Source of the DNA: Alphaproteobacteria bacterium
GTDB taxonomy: Bacteria; Pseudomonadota; Alphaproteobacteria; Sphingomonadales; Sphingomonadaceae
Length of the DNA stretch: 64,000 bases
NCBI GenBank assembly: GCA_030430365.1
Contig: JAUIFP010000002.1
Location: 1 to 64,000, forward strand
Reading direction: 5' to 3'
Shown here: one piece after another, positions 55,120-64,000 of the stretch
How the letters are laid out: each line of letters starts with the position of its first letter
How positions within the stretch are numbered: the stretch's first letter is position 1
Translations under genes and position numbers: made by a program
Notes under the pieces: model-generated
Databases searched by the model: none
The model's input: only the letters and a program-made list of their open reading frames with translations
Told to the model about the DNA's origin: nothing

Positions 55120-55704
55120 ATGATCGATGTGACCATCGAATTTTTCCGCCGGTTCTTCTTCCCGTTTCTGCTCGGTCTCAGCATAGCCGCCTGCTCCACG
55201 GGAGGTATCCCGCCACTGCCTGCCGAAACGGCAGCGCGGACGACGGATGCCTATCGCTTGGGGCTGGGCGACAAACTGCGGATCAATATCTATGATGAGC
55301 CGGATCTAAGCGGCGAATTCCAGGTTTCCGGAACCGGCGTAGTAAATATGCCGCTCATTGGTTCGGTGCCCGCGACTGGTCTCACAGCAAGCGAGCTTGA
55401 GCAGGCTCTCGTCGAAGCCTTCAGTCAGGGATACATCAAGAACCCACGGATCGCCGTGGAAGTGTTCGACTTCCGCCCATATTACGTGCTCGGCGAAGTC
55501 AACAAGCCCGGGCAGTATCCGGCCCAGGAAGCACTGACCATTCAAGCAGCAATCGCCACAGCAGGCGACTTTACCTATCGCGCGGACCGCAGTCGGATAT
55601 TCCTTCGTCCAGCCGGTGAGAGCCAGGAATACGAAGTCCCGATTGAGCGTCCAATCCGTATCTTGCCAGGGGACACCATCAGAGTGGGCGAGCGGGCTTT
55701 CTAG
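55120..55704 (+). CDS. Polysaccharide export lipoprotein (Wza-like), second copy
   Basis: LLGLSIAACSTG lipobox; YRLGLGDKLRINIYDEPDLSGEFQVSGTGVVNMPLIGSVPATGLTASELE; YVLGEVNKPGQYPAQEALTIQAAIATAGDFTYRA. Confidence 0.93.
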   Translation: MIDVTIEFFRRFFFPFLLGLSIAACSTGGIPPLPAETAARTTDAYRLGLGDKLRINIYDEPDLSGEFQVSGTGVVNMPLIGSVPATGLTASELEQALVEAFSQGYIKNPRIAVEVFDFRPYYVLGEVNKPGQYPAQEALTIQAAIATAGDFTYRADRSRIFLRPAGESQEYEVPIERPIRILPGDTIRVGERAF

Positions 55705-55737
55705 CATTCTTTTGGGGGCAATTTAGGGGGCAATCCA

Positions 55738-57213
55738 ATGGCGAAGCGAAGCAATTCCCGCACCATGAATCTGGCTGCGCTGGGTACGTGCCTGATCCTC
55801 GGCACTCTGCAGGCACAGCCTGCGGCGGCCCAGGCGGGTGAGGACGCGCTGACGATCGGCAATAATGCGGACGATCCGACGGCAGTCGACGATCCGATGG
55901 CAGTGGACGTGACACAACCGGATGCCGCTCCGGTGGAAGTGCCCGCCGAGCAGGCTGACACTCGTCCGCTTAAATTGCCGGAGCCGGAAAGTTACTCCGT
56001 CACCTCACCGGAAATCGCAACCACACGCAGTTTGCGTTCGCAAAGTGCGCGCGGTAAAACAGTATCCGGCCGGGCCCGGCATGAATATGACCCCGTCGGC
56101 ATCCGGGCGGGCAGCTTCCTGGTCTATCCATCGGTTAGCGCGAGTACAAACGGCACGACAAATCTATATCGCCAGCCCACCGGCGATGCCGATGTGTTCT
56201 GGAGGGGCGAAGGCGCGATTGATGCCATTTCGCAGTGGTCCCGCCACGAACTGAATCTTACCGCATCCGCTGGCCATAGCATCTATGTGCAGCACTCCAC
56301 CGAAGACGCGACCACCGCATTCGCGGGTGCCGGATGGCGCATCGACGTCAATCGCGATATTGCGCTGGAAGCGGGGGGATCATACGAACACGGTGTGTCC
56401 AGCCGCAACGCCGTGGACGAGGTGCAGGCGTTCTTGTTCCCCACCGAGTGGGACGAGATCAAGGCAGATGCCACACTCAGGCGCAGCACCGAACGCTGGG
56501 AAAGCAGTCTGTCCTTTGGCTTCCGCGACCGGCAGTTCAACAACAACACCTTGCTGGATGGCACGCGGGTCTCCTTCGATGACCGCGAGTTCCAAGTTTA
56601 TCAGATTGGCGGCGAAGTTGCCTATGGCTTCAGCGGGGGCCGGCAGATCTTCGTCAGCGGTTCATGGAGCAAGCGAAATTTCGATGTTGTCTCGGTTCCC
56701 CGCCGCGACGTCAGGATTGCCGAAGTTCTGGCCGGCCTTGAGAGCGAGATCACGCCGCTGCTGCATGGTCGCTTCGGCGCAGGCTATGTGAACAGCAATT
56801 TCAAGGACCCAAGCGTAGGCACCCGTGAGAGCTTGGCGCTCGATGTCGATCTGGACTACCTTCTGAGCGAATTGACGACGCTTTCGCTTCAGGCACGCCG
56901 TACGCTGGGAGGTGTCGCCGACGTCAACTCGGTAGGGTTCACACAGACATATGTCCGCGCCGGCGCCGACCACGAGTTCCTGCGCAATCTGATTTTCTCG
57001 CTCTACTCGACCTATACCAAGGCGGACTATTTCGGTGCCAATAACGGCGATATCGATCTCTATGGTGCGGACTTCTCCGCCCGCTGGCTCGTCAATCAGA
57101 AGATGGAATTCGATCTGCTGGTGGAATATAACAAGCGCGACGAGGCAGTCATTCAGCCGAACAATGACATCGACGCGCTGTTCGGCTCCGTAGGCTTCAC
57201 ATATAACTTCTGA
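55738..57213 (+). CDS. Outer-membrane beta-barrel protein (BBP2-type, exopolysaccharide-associated)
   Basis: Signal peptide, low-complexity linker, then alternating beta strands to a terminal aromatic (FGSVGFTYNF); immediately downstream of the Wza-like gene. Confidence 0.78.
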   Translation: MAKRSNSRTMNLAALGTCLILGTLQAQPAAAQAGEDALTIGNNADDPTAVDDPMAVDVTQPDAAPVEVPAEQADTRPLKLPEPESYSVTSPEIATTRSLRSQSARGKTVSGRARHEYDPVGIRAGSFLVYPSVSASTNGTTNLYRQPTGDADVFWRGEGAIDAISQWSRHELNLTASAGHSIYVQHSTEDATTAFAGAGWRIDVNRDIALEAGGSYEHGVSSRNAVDEVQAFLFPTEWDEIKADATLRRSTERWESSLSFGFRDRQFNNNTLLDGTRVSFDDREFQVYQIGGEVAYGFSGGRQIFVSGSWSKRNFDVVSVPRRDVRIAEVLAGLESEITPLLHGRFGAGYVNSNFKDPSVGTRESLALDVDLDYLLSELTTLSLQARRTLGGVADVNSVGFTQTYVRAGADHEFLRNLIFSLYSTYTKADYFGANNGDIDLYGADFSARWLVNQKMEFDLLVEYNKRDEAVIQPNNDIDALFGSVGFTYNF

Positions 57214-57231
57214 ATGAAGCCGGTCGCCGGC

Positions 57232-57281
57232 TGCGCTATGGCGCCGCAGCGGGTCTGCACCCGCTGCGGCGCCATAGCGCA
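57232..57281. terminator. 23-bp perfect stem-loop between convergent barrel and Wzc-like genes
   Basis: tgcgctatggcgccgcagcgggt-ctgc-acccgctgcggcgccatagcgca: all 23 base pairs Watson-Crick, 4-nt loop; no long T-tract. Confidence 0.8.
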
Positions 57282-57290
57282 AGCCATGCA

Positions 57291-59426
57291 TCAATCTACG
57301 GAGTCATACCGCTCGTAATAGAGATACTCACTGCCGGATTCTGAACGATCGCGTATGTCGACAAGCGACAGGATGCATCCATCGACATTGGCATCTACGC
57401 TATTCAGCGCGTCGAGCGCCAATTCCACGGCCGATGTCGGGGTTTTACGCCACCGCACGATCAGGAGCACGGAATCCGCCATGGCTGAAATCGCTCGTGA
57501 CTCGGCAACGGGAATGACTGGTGCTGTATCCAGGATGATGAGATCGTAGAGGCTCTTCAGATGGTTCAGCAGCTTTTCCATGGCTGGCGAGCCAGCCAAT
57601 GAATAGTTCAAGCTGCCGCCACCGCGCTGCGGCAGCACATGCGCACCCGATGCCGGATCCATCACGATGGCATTTTCCACCGATGCTTCGCCGTTCAGCA
57701 CATCGCGCAGCCCGTATTCGATATTTTCGAGCAGCGCCCGGCTGACCGCGCGGCGCCTTACGTCACAGTCGATGATCAACGTGCGCAGACCCATGTTGGC
57801 TGCAGTGCGCGCCAGGCAGATAGAGCTGGTCGTCTTGCCTTCCGATGCCAGCGAAGACGTCAGCGCAACGGTTTTCGGCGCATTGGGAGCCATGCCTATC
57901 CCTAGGGCCGTGATGATCGATCGGAAGGACTCCCCAAAGACGGATTCCGGATCCTCCAATAGATAATTTGCTAGCTCCAGGGGCGCTTCGGTCGCCACTT
58001 GAGTCTCCGACATCGTAGCGACATCCGGGATGGCTGCGATCACACGCACGTCCAGGGCGTCTTCCACTGCACGGCGTGAACGAAAGCCTTTTTCGTTGGC
58101 TTCGAAACCTATCGCGGTGAGTGTGCCGGCCAACAGTGCCGCAAGCAGCCCGCCAAGGCCAAAGGCCGGAAGGCTCGGGAAAGACGGAACGATCGGCAGG
58201 GATGCTTCGGCAATCACATAGGCATTGCTGCGTTCAGTACCCTGTGCGGCACTTGCGAGCCGGTAGCGATCGAGAAAAGCCTGATAGAGCTGCCGCGTGC
58301 TTTCCGCTTCCCGTTCCAGTTCGGCGAGCCTGACAGAAGCATTGTTGCCTGCCATCAATTCGCCTTCGGCGCGGTTCAGCGAACCTCTGATCGATTGCAC
58401 GCGATTTTGTGCAGCCCTCGCTTCGGCGACGACGGCAGCCTGGATATTGGCGCGTTCCGAATTCAGGTTGGCTTGCTCGGCTGCAAGGCTGCGGTTGATC
58501 GCGTCGAGCTGGTTTTCGATGTTGATGATCGTGGGGTGCTTTTCTCCATAGCGGGCCATCAGGCTTTGCTGCTGGGCCAAGAGACGGGCACGCTGTTCGC
58601 GCAGCTGGTTTACAACGGGGCTGGTAACGACATTCGAAATGGCGCCTTGGCGCGCGGCTTCCGCACGCGCCTGAGCGGCTGCGGCTTCGGCTTGGGCATT
58701 GGCCAACTGCGTACCGAGTACCGACAGCTCTTGCTGCGCGGCCGTGCTGTCGCCCTTAATGTCAACGAGGTTGGTGGAGGCCCGATAGCGAGCGACCTCA
58801 GTCTCAGCGGCCAGCAATTCCTCTTTAAGATTCTTGATCCGATCGGCCAGGAAATCGATCTCTTCCGTACGCTGTTCGCCCTTGTCGCTCTGCTGGCCAC
58901 CAATATAAGCCGCGACAATGGCCTGAGTGATCTTATGAGCCATCTCGGGATCGTTGTCGGTATATTCCAGCGTGATTGCGTAGGACTCGCCCTCACGAGT
59001 GACTTCTGAATTTGCGCTCAGAGTGTTGGCGGCACGCTCAATCGATGGCTCATCGTCTTCGTCACCGCCATCCTCGGGCAATCCGTAGCCTGGCTTGTTC
59101 GCCAGCCCTAGTTCCTCTGCGGCCCGGCGCATCACTTCGGGAGATTCTAGAATATGGACTTCCGTGTCCACCGATGGCGAATCGGTCGTCAATTCCCTCC
59201 CGCCGCTATTGGTATCGACCAAGTCGGTATTCTGACGTTCGACTGCAATTCGCGCTACAGACGTGAATTGCTTCTCCTGAAAGAGATAGAGAATCGCGGT
59301 CAGCGCGAGCACGATCGCGACTGCAATCAGAATCGGCCGCTTGTGGCGGACGAAGATGACTACAATTTCGCGCGCATCGAACAGCTTTGGCTGGCTTGAT
59401 TCAGAAGCGGTATTCTGGCCGGTCAT
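57291..59426 (-). CDS. Wzc-like chain-length determinant with C-terminal BY-type tyrosine kinase
   Basis: Wzz-like N-terminus, coiled coil, ALTSSLASEGKTTSSICLARTAANMG Walker A, LIIDCDVRR, YDLIILDTAPVIP; Tyr-rich tail SGSEYLYYERYDSVD. Confidence 0.94.
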   Translation of the reverse strand: MTGQNTASESSQPKLFDAREIVVIFVRHKRPILIAVAIVLALTAILYLFQEKQFTSVARIAVERQNTDLVDTNSGGRELTTDSPSVDTEVHILESPEVMRRAAEELGLANKPGYGLPEDGGDEDDEPSIERAANTLSANSEVTREGESYAITLEYTDNDPEMAHKITQAIVAAYIGGQQSDKGEQRTEEIDFLADRIKNLKEELLAAETEVARYRASTNLVDIKGDSTAAQQELSVLGTQLANAQAEAAAAQARAEAARQGAISNVVTSPVVNQLREQRARLLAQQQSLMARYGEKHPTIINIENQLDAINRSLAAEQANLNSERANIQAAVVAEARAAQNRVQSIRGSLNRAEGELMAGNNASVRLAELEREAESTRQLYQAFLDRYRLASAAQGTERSNAYVIAEASLPIVPSFPSLPAFGLGGLLAALLAGTLTAIGFEANEKGFRSRRAVEDALDVRVIAAIPDVATMSETQVATEAPLELANYLLEDPESVFGESFRSIITALGIGMAPNAPKTVALTSSLASEGKTTSSICLARTAANMGLRTLIIDCDVRRRAVSRALLENIEYGLRDVLNGEASVENAIVMDPASGAHVLPQRGGGSLNYSLAGSPAMEKLLNHLKSLYDLIILDTAPVIPVAESRAISAMADSVLLIVRWRKTPTSAVELALDALNSVDANVDGCILSLVDIRDRSESGSEYLYYERYDSVD

Positions 59427-59575
59427 ATGAATTCCCTTTCGGTCCCTTCACGTGCCAACCCTCTCTTATCGTATTCTATTATCGGCAATTTATGCATGTC
59501 AGGAAATTTGTCCATTCGTATCGCAGAGCTGCGCATGTTTTGTGTGTCGAAACAAGACATTTGTTGTTCAATCGA

Positions 59576-60910
59576 TCAAGTCGCACGCACGGAGTGGCGT
59601 TGCCGCCTATGCGTTTGCTTCGACTGGGTGACTTGTGAAAGACGGTAGCTGCTGAACCCGCACAAAATGCCATAAAACAGCAATCCTTCTACGATCCAGA
59701 AGGGCATGGTCGACATCGACAATATGAAGAACGAGAGATGGCCCGCAATTGCGATGTTGTGCCGTGAGCGCAAGGCCAGCCGAAACTGCCAGCCCCAAAG
59801 AACTATCAGGGCTACCAGCCCGACTATGCCATACTCATAGAGCGTCGAGATCGCCGTGTTGTGGGCATATAGTTCAAATTCCTCGCTCCAGCTTTCGGGA
59901 CCGTAGCCAACCAGATGCTGGATCGGAGAGCCCCTGCTGTAGGAATCGATGTACCTGCTCCAGATATATGCTCGGCCGGAAAAGACCGATCTTTGTTCGG
60001 CTGTGAAACTCCTGGGATCGCGGATCAGTTCCGTGTCGGGATCCAGTGCGGTCGCAATGTCGGAAAAGCGTTCCTGGTTCGGCAGGATGAAGGCAGCCGC
60101 CATGCCCGCAATCAGCATCGGCATGAGTATTGAGAGCGACCAGCGCTGATTGGGGCGGAAGCTTTGCAGCAACCACACGAAGACCGCCATCCCGATCAGC
60201 GGTGCCATTGCGATAATGGTCGTGCGATAGTTTGCGAGCACAAGGGCGGCAAAGCCAATCGCCAGGCTGATTAGCCTGACAGACAATCGCATGTCTCGGA
60301 TCAGGCAGAGCACAAGCAGGCCGCATGCCAGCGCGATTGAGAATCCGGCCTCGTGACTGAAACCGCCGATGAAGCTCTGCGAACCGTCATTTTCGCCCAT
60401 TTTGCTGATATTCAACACCAGGGACATCAGCTGATAGACAAACGGAATGCTCATCGGCAGCAGCAGCATCTTGAGCGTTCGATTGGCCCCCACGTCCTTG
60501 CAGGCATCGACGAAGGCCAACATTACGATCGCGAGATAGCCGAACTTGGCGAGTACCTCGATTGCATCCATCGGCACGCGGTTGATGGCCGCGCTGAGCA
60601 CAATGACAACGGCATATATTATGATCGGCATCAAAGCCGGATCGACCAGCCGCTCTCGTCGAATTAGCAACAGCCCCACACCGATCACCGCGATTGTGGC
60701 CAGCGCGCTATAGGACACGCCGAATGGCGATGCAGCGAACGTGAAAGTGTGGAACTCCGCGACCACAAATCGGATCGTGACTGCGAAAATAAGGAATCGC
60801 AGGGCCCCGCTTCTGACGGTCCGGCATTGCAGGAACGCGAGAAAGAGATAGGCAAGTGCAATCGGTGCCGATACCGCGATGGGAAGCGGTGGGCTGAGTA
60901 TGCTATCCAT
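59576..60910 (-). CDS. O-antigen ligase/polymerase (Wzy)-like membrane protein
   Basis: Polytopic; FSGRAYIWSRYIDSYSRGSPIQHLVGYGPESWSEEFELYAHNTAISTLYEYGIVGLVAL, typical of a Wzy_C loop. Confidence 0.82.
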   Translation of the reverse strand: MDSILSPPLPIAVSAPIALAYLFLAFLQCRTVRSGALRFLIFAVTIRFVVAEFHTFTFAASPFGVSYSALATIAVIGVGLLLIRRERLVDPALMPIIIYAVVIVLSAAINRVPMDAIEVLAKFGYLAIVMLAFVDACKDVGANRTLKMLLLPMSIPFVYQLMSLVLNISKMGENDGSQSFIGGFSHEAGFSIALACGLLVLCLIRDMRLSVRLISLAIGFAALVLANYRTTIIAMAPLIGMAVFVWLLQSFRPNQRWSLSILMPMLIAGMAAAFILPNQERFSDIATALDPDTELIRDPRSFTAEQRSVFSGRAYIWSRYIDSYSRGSPIQHLVGYGPESWSEEFELYAHNTAISTLYEYGIVGLVALIVLWGWQFRLALRSRHNIAIAGHLSFFILSMSTMPFWIVEGLLFYGILCGFSSYRLSQVTQSKQTHRRQRHSVRAT

Positions 60911-61051
60911 CTCTCATTGCCCCTTCAGCAGACTTGCCGGCTCCAATGCCAAGCTGCAGCGCGCTCGCCTGACCACGGCGCAAAAGCGGCATTGCCGCAA
61001 AACCGGCAGATTGGCCAAAGCAATACATTTCGCTTTCCAGCCACCTTTCGC

Positions 61052-62257
61052 TCACGGATTGTTTCTCAATGAATTGCCGAGGCCATTTGTGGACGCAGCT
61101 AATGCAGTGGGCTGCTGCGGACTATTGTCGTCCATGCCTGCATCGCTGAACGCCTCTGCCTCGGACAAGGAGATGTCCAATTCGACATCGCCGAGGCGGG
61201 TCAGGTCACAAATCTGCGCTGACTGAGTTAGCGGATCTGCGGCGCATTGCTGCATCATCTTGGCTTGGAAATTGAAGGTTCGCGCGAATTGCTGTTCCAG
61301 TAAAGACTTCTGCGTGTGGACGTTATTTGGTCCGAGCGCCTGATCGGCGAGGGCACATTCCGCGAATGAGAAATTATACCCTGCAGGAATGTAAGGCTCA
61401 AAAAAATAGGTGTCATTGCGTGCGGACTTGTATTCATTGCCTGTGATGTAGTGCAAAGCCCGTTCGAGCGTGTCAGATGCCCAGAACGAGCTATTAGGGC
61501 AGTTCCGGCGCAAGATCGCCAAACCGTATAGATTGAATGCGTGGTACGCGATTTCCTTCAGGCGAAGTTTGGCCTGCGCTTCCCGGCCCATGCGCCATTC
61601 GCGCAGCTGGCGGCGCAATGTGGCGGACAAGCCGCTGCGCGCGGCCGCGTGCCTGATACGCCCATTGGGACGCAGTATCATCGTATGGCGAAGAGAATCG
61701 ACAAAGGTCTCAACGTTCTTGGGCATGGCCAAGCCCTGGACGGAGTAAACGATCGATACCGCCGCGACGAAACGGATCTGATGATTGATCGTCCAGTCGA
61801 TCCCAGGCAGGCTTCCGTCGACTTCCCGGATCGTAAAGAGATTGAGCTTTTCGTCGTAGGGGCACATTTGTGCCAGCTGCATCGCGAGCTCCAAGGCGTC
61901 GGGCCGCGATAACCTTTTACCGGCTTCAGCAAGTGCCTCCATATTGAATGCAGGCCCGATCAGCCCATTGCACTTGTCTTTCCCAGCTTTTCCTCGCTGC
62001 TCGAAAGTGTGCTCCTGCCGGTGTTCGCCTGAGGTGATGAGATAGTCCAGCGCGCGGTTGGCAGCCGCTGCAAAGCGCGGATCGCCTGTCTTCTCGAACG
62101 CGAAGCTCCAGGTGACGAGCCAATGGCTAGTGTTTCGCGCCGGTGTTTCCGGATCATGATAAGGTCCGTTATGCCCAGCGGGCGTGCTCCCGTTCGCACG
62201 CTGAATATCCAGGCCGGCCTCTGCTGACTCGATTAGCAAGGAGTGGAGGCCCGTCAC
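61052..62257 (-). CDS. Uncharacterised protein, possible alpha/alpha-toroid glycan-active enzyme, in EPS locus
   Basis: Helical repeats with GHNGPYHDPETPARNTSHWLVTWSFAFEKTGDPRFAAAANRALDYL; GTGA start/stop overlap with the flippase gene. Confidence 0.6.
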   Translation of the reverse strand: MTGLHSLLIESAEAGLDIQRANGSTPAGHNGPYHDPETPARNTSHWLVTWSFAFEKTGDPRFAAAANRALDYLITSGEHRQEHTFEQRGKAGKDKCNGLIGPAFNMEALAEAGKRLSRPDALELAMQLAQMCPYDEKLNLFTIREVDGSLPGIDWTINHQIRFVAAVSIVYSVQGLAMPKNVETFVDSLRHTMILRPNGRIRHAAARSGLSATLRRQLREWRMGREAQAKLRLKEIAYHAFNLYGLAILRRNCPNSSFWASDTLERALHYITGNEYKSARNDTYFFEPYIPAGYNFSFAECALADQALGPNNVHTQKSLLEQQFARTFNFQAKMMQQCAADPLTQSAQICDLTRLGDVELDISLSEAEAFSDAGMDDNSPQQPTALAASTNGLGNSLRNNP

Positions 62258-63780
62258 AGCGCACCTTTCGTGGGTTGTTTGGTCCGGGTGTCAAATGCAG
62301 GCCAGGCATGGCTGCGAAATTTCCGGACAAGCAGTAATGTGCCTGCATAGGCAACCAGGCCCAAGGCGATCGCTGCGATAGCTCGCGCTACCAAATCGAT
62401 CGGGACAAATTCCATCACGAGAATCCAGACAGCCACGATCGCGACTTGAACCAGCAGCGATCCGGCGAGCGACATTGCAACCAGGGGAAGGGTCGATCCA
62501 ATTTCGCGGTCCAGCACGAGCTGCCGGATGATCGTTCCAAACAGCTTGTTCAGTGCGATCGCCCAGGCAGCCCCGGCGACGCCTGCCCACAGCACGCCGA
62601 AGATCAGCATCGGCAGAAGAAGCACGACCGACGTGATGATGAACAGGGTGAGGTCCAGGCCCGGGCGGCCGATTGCCTTGTAGAGCGTTGAAGTCGTTCC
62701 GCCTGCGGCGTGCGCCATCACTGCGAGCGCCAGGGCTTGAAGCGGTACGCCCATATCGGTCCATGCATCGCCCAGGAAGAACGGCAGAAGCCCCGGACCG
62801 GCCAGAATGATGGAGATCATCAGCGGGAAGATCGCCAGCGTATTCCACGATATGGTTTTGACGTAATTCTCACGGATCGCGTCGAAGTCGTTTTGAATCG
62901 AGGAATAGTGCGTGAACATCACCCGGTTGAGAACCGTCATCAGCTGCATGCGGACAGTGTCGGTCAGGTAGAAGGCAAGCGAATAGAGGCCGACCTGGGA
63001 TTGGCTGAGCATGCGCCCCAAAGTGAAGACGTCGAAATTCTTTGCGGTCGAAACCATGATGTCGTTCAGGAAAACGAGCCCGCTAAAGCCGAAAATCTCC
63101 GAGAAAGTTCCGCGATCCAGGTTCAGCCTCGGCTTCCAGTCACCGGAAACATAAAGAGCAATGGCCAAGACCAACTGAGCGGTGACAATTTGCACCACGA
63201 AGACCCACACATCGGTCGAAATCAGCAGATAGGCGATTGCCGCGAGGATGCTAACGGCCGAAGAGATGATGCGGGCGGTGGTCGCGGCGCGGTAACGTCG
63301 CTGACGAAACAGAATGGCCCGGCCAATACTCGCCACAGGAGTGAAAAGCAGTGTTACGCCGATAACGGCAGTGACTTCTCCCACCGTGACGCTGTCATAG
63401 AACCAGGCCGCCAATGGCGCGACGGCGAGCAGATTGACTAGAAACAGGGTGACCGAAACGATCACGGACGCCGAAAAGGCGGTGTTCACAACATCGACCG
63501 AGAATTTCTCTTCCGGTCGTTGAATGACGGCTGCCGCAAGGCCGAAATCGGTCATGACCTTGACGATCGTGTAAGTCGTCAGGGCCATTGCGATCATGCC
63601 GAAATCGGACGGTGCCAAAATCCGGGCCAACACGAGGCGAAAAAGGAATGTGACGCCGCCATTGATGAAGACGTCGAGCCCGGTCCACAAGACATCCCGC
63701 TTCAGGGAGACTTTGCTTGGCGCAGCCAGCGACCCCTCGGCCGTGGCCGGTGTCTGTTTTGCGGACATGCGTGAGGCCAT
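62254..63780 (-). CDS. Wzx-like polysaccharide flippase (MATE/MOP superfamily)
   Basis: LWTGLDVFINGGVTFLFRLVLARILAPSDFGMIAMALTTYTIVKVMTDFGLAAAVIQRPE; polytopic. Confidence 0.92.
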   Translation of the reverse strand: MASRMSAKQTPATAEGSLAAPSKVSLKRDVLWTGLDVFINGGVTFLFRLVLARILAPSDFGMIAMALTTYTIVKVMTDFGLAAAVIQRPEEKFSVDVVNTAFSASVIVSVTLFLVNLLAVAPLAAWFYDSVTVGEVTAVIGVTLLFTPVASIGRAILFRQRRYRAATTARIISSAVSILAAIAYLLISTDVWVFVVQIVTAQLVLAIALYVSGDWKPRLNLDRGTFSEIFGFSGLVFLNDIMVSTAKNFDVFTLGRMLSQSQVGLYSLAFYLTDTVRMQLMTVLNRVMFTHYSSIQNDFDAIRENYVKTISWNTLAIFPLMISIILAGPGLLPFFLGDAWTDMGVPLQALALAVMAHAAGGTTSTLYKAIGRPGLDLTLFIITSVVLLLPMLIFGVLWAGVAGAAWAIALNKLFGTIIRQLVLDREIGSTLPLVAMSLAGSLLVQVAIVAVWILVMEFVPIDLVARAIAAIALGLVAYAGTLLLVRKFRSHAWPAFDTRTKQPTKGAL

Positions 63781-64000
63781 TCACCCGAGCCTTGAAATTG
63801 CGTCGCGGCGCATCAGGAAGTTATGCTGCACTGCATTATAGGTGGCCCGCAACTCACCGCAAGTGGCTCGCTGACCAAGCCCCAAACTCAGACACTATTA
63901 CGAATAACGTCCGGCCTGAGGTGGGTAACATATTGTAAAATAATATAAATATAGAGACCTTGATTATGGAGTTCGTTGGATGAACTGCGATCTTCTAGGT

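Noticed and set aside
1-64000. CRISPR arrays, tRNA/rRNA genes, insertion sequences or prophage genes
   Set aside because: No regularly spaced repeats, transposase/integrase motifs or RNA genes were recognised by reading; tRNAscan/ISfinder-type searches could not be run.

Overview
The window looks like a GC-rich alphaproteobacterial chromosome segment, most likely a sphingomonad (inferred from gene content and style, not from a marker gene). It has three blocks. (1) ~0-26 kb: a nitrogen/amine and heterocycle catabolic region. It holds a heme-dependent oxidative N-demethylase (DmmABC/HODM-like) set with a GcvT-like protein, an XRE-cupin regulator, mgsABC and gmaS-like genes, a methyltransferase, an oligopeptide-type ABC importer, an NtaA/DszA-type flavin monooxygenase, a UbiD/UbiX pair, a dihydropyrimidinase-like hydrolase with a carbamoylase-like hydrolase, a fused double-LysR regulator and an NTF2-FMO fusion. 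(2) ~26-43.7 kb: a catabolic island with a TonB receptor, two Tat-type amidohydrolases, two secreted NTF2-like (DUF8021-type) proteins, an AAHS-like MFS transporter, an AraC regulator and a striking array of 10 SnoaL/NTF2-fold ORFs (11 domains). This array is the best candidate for an undescribed system. (3) ~43.8-63.8 kb: an exopolysaccharide locus with glycosyltransferases, a sulfotransferase, a priming transferase, two Wza-like proteins, a beta-barrel porin, Wzc-type kinase, Wzy- and Wzx-like proteins. No tRNA, rRNA, CRISPR or transposase was recognised. All family calls come from reading motifs in the translated sequences; no database search was run.
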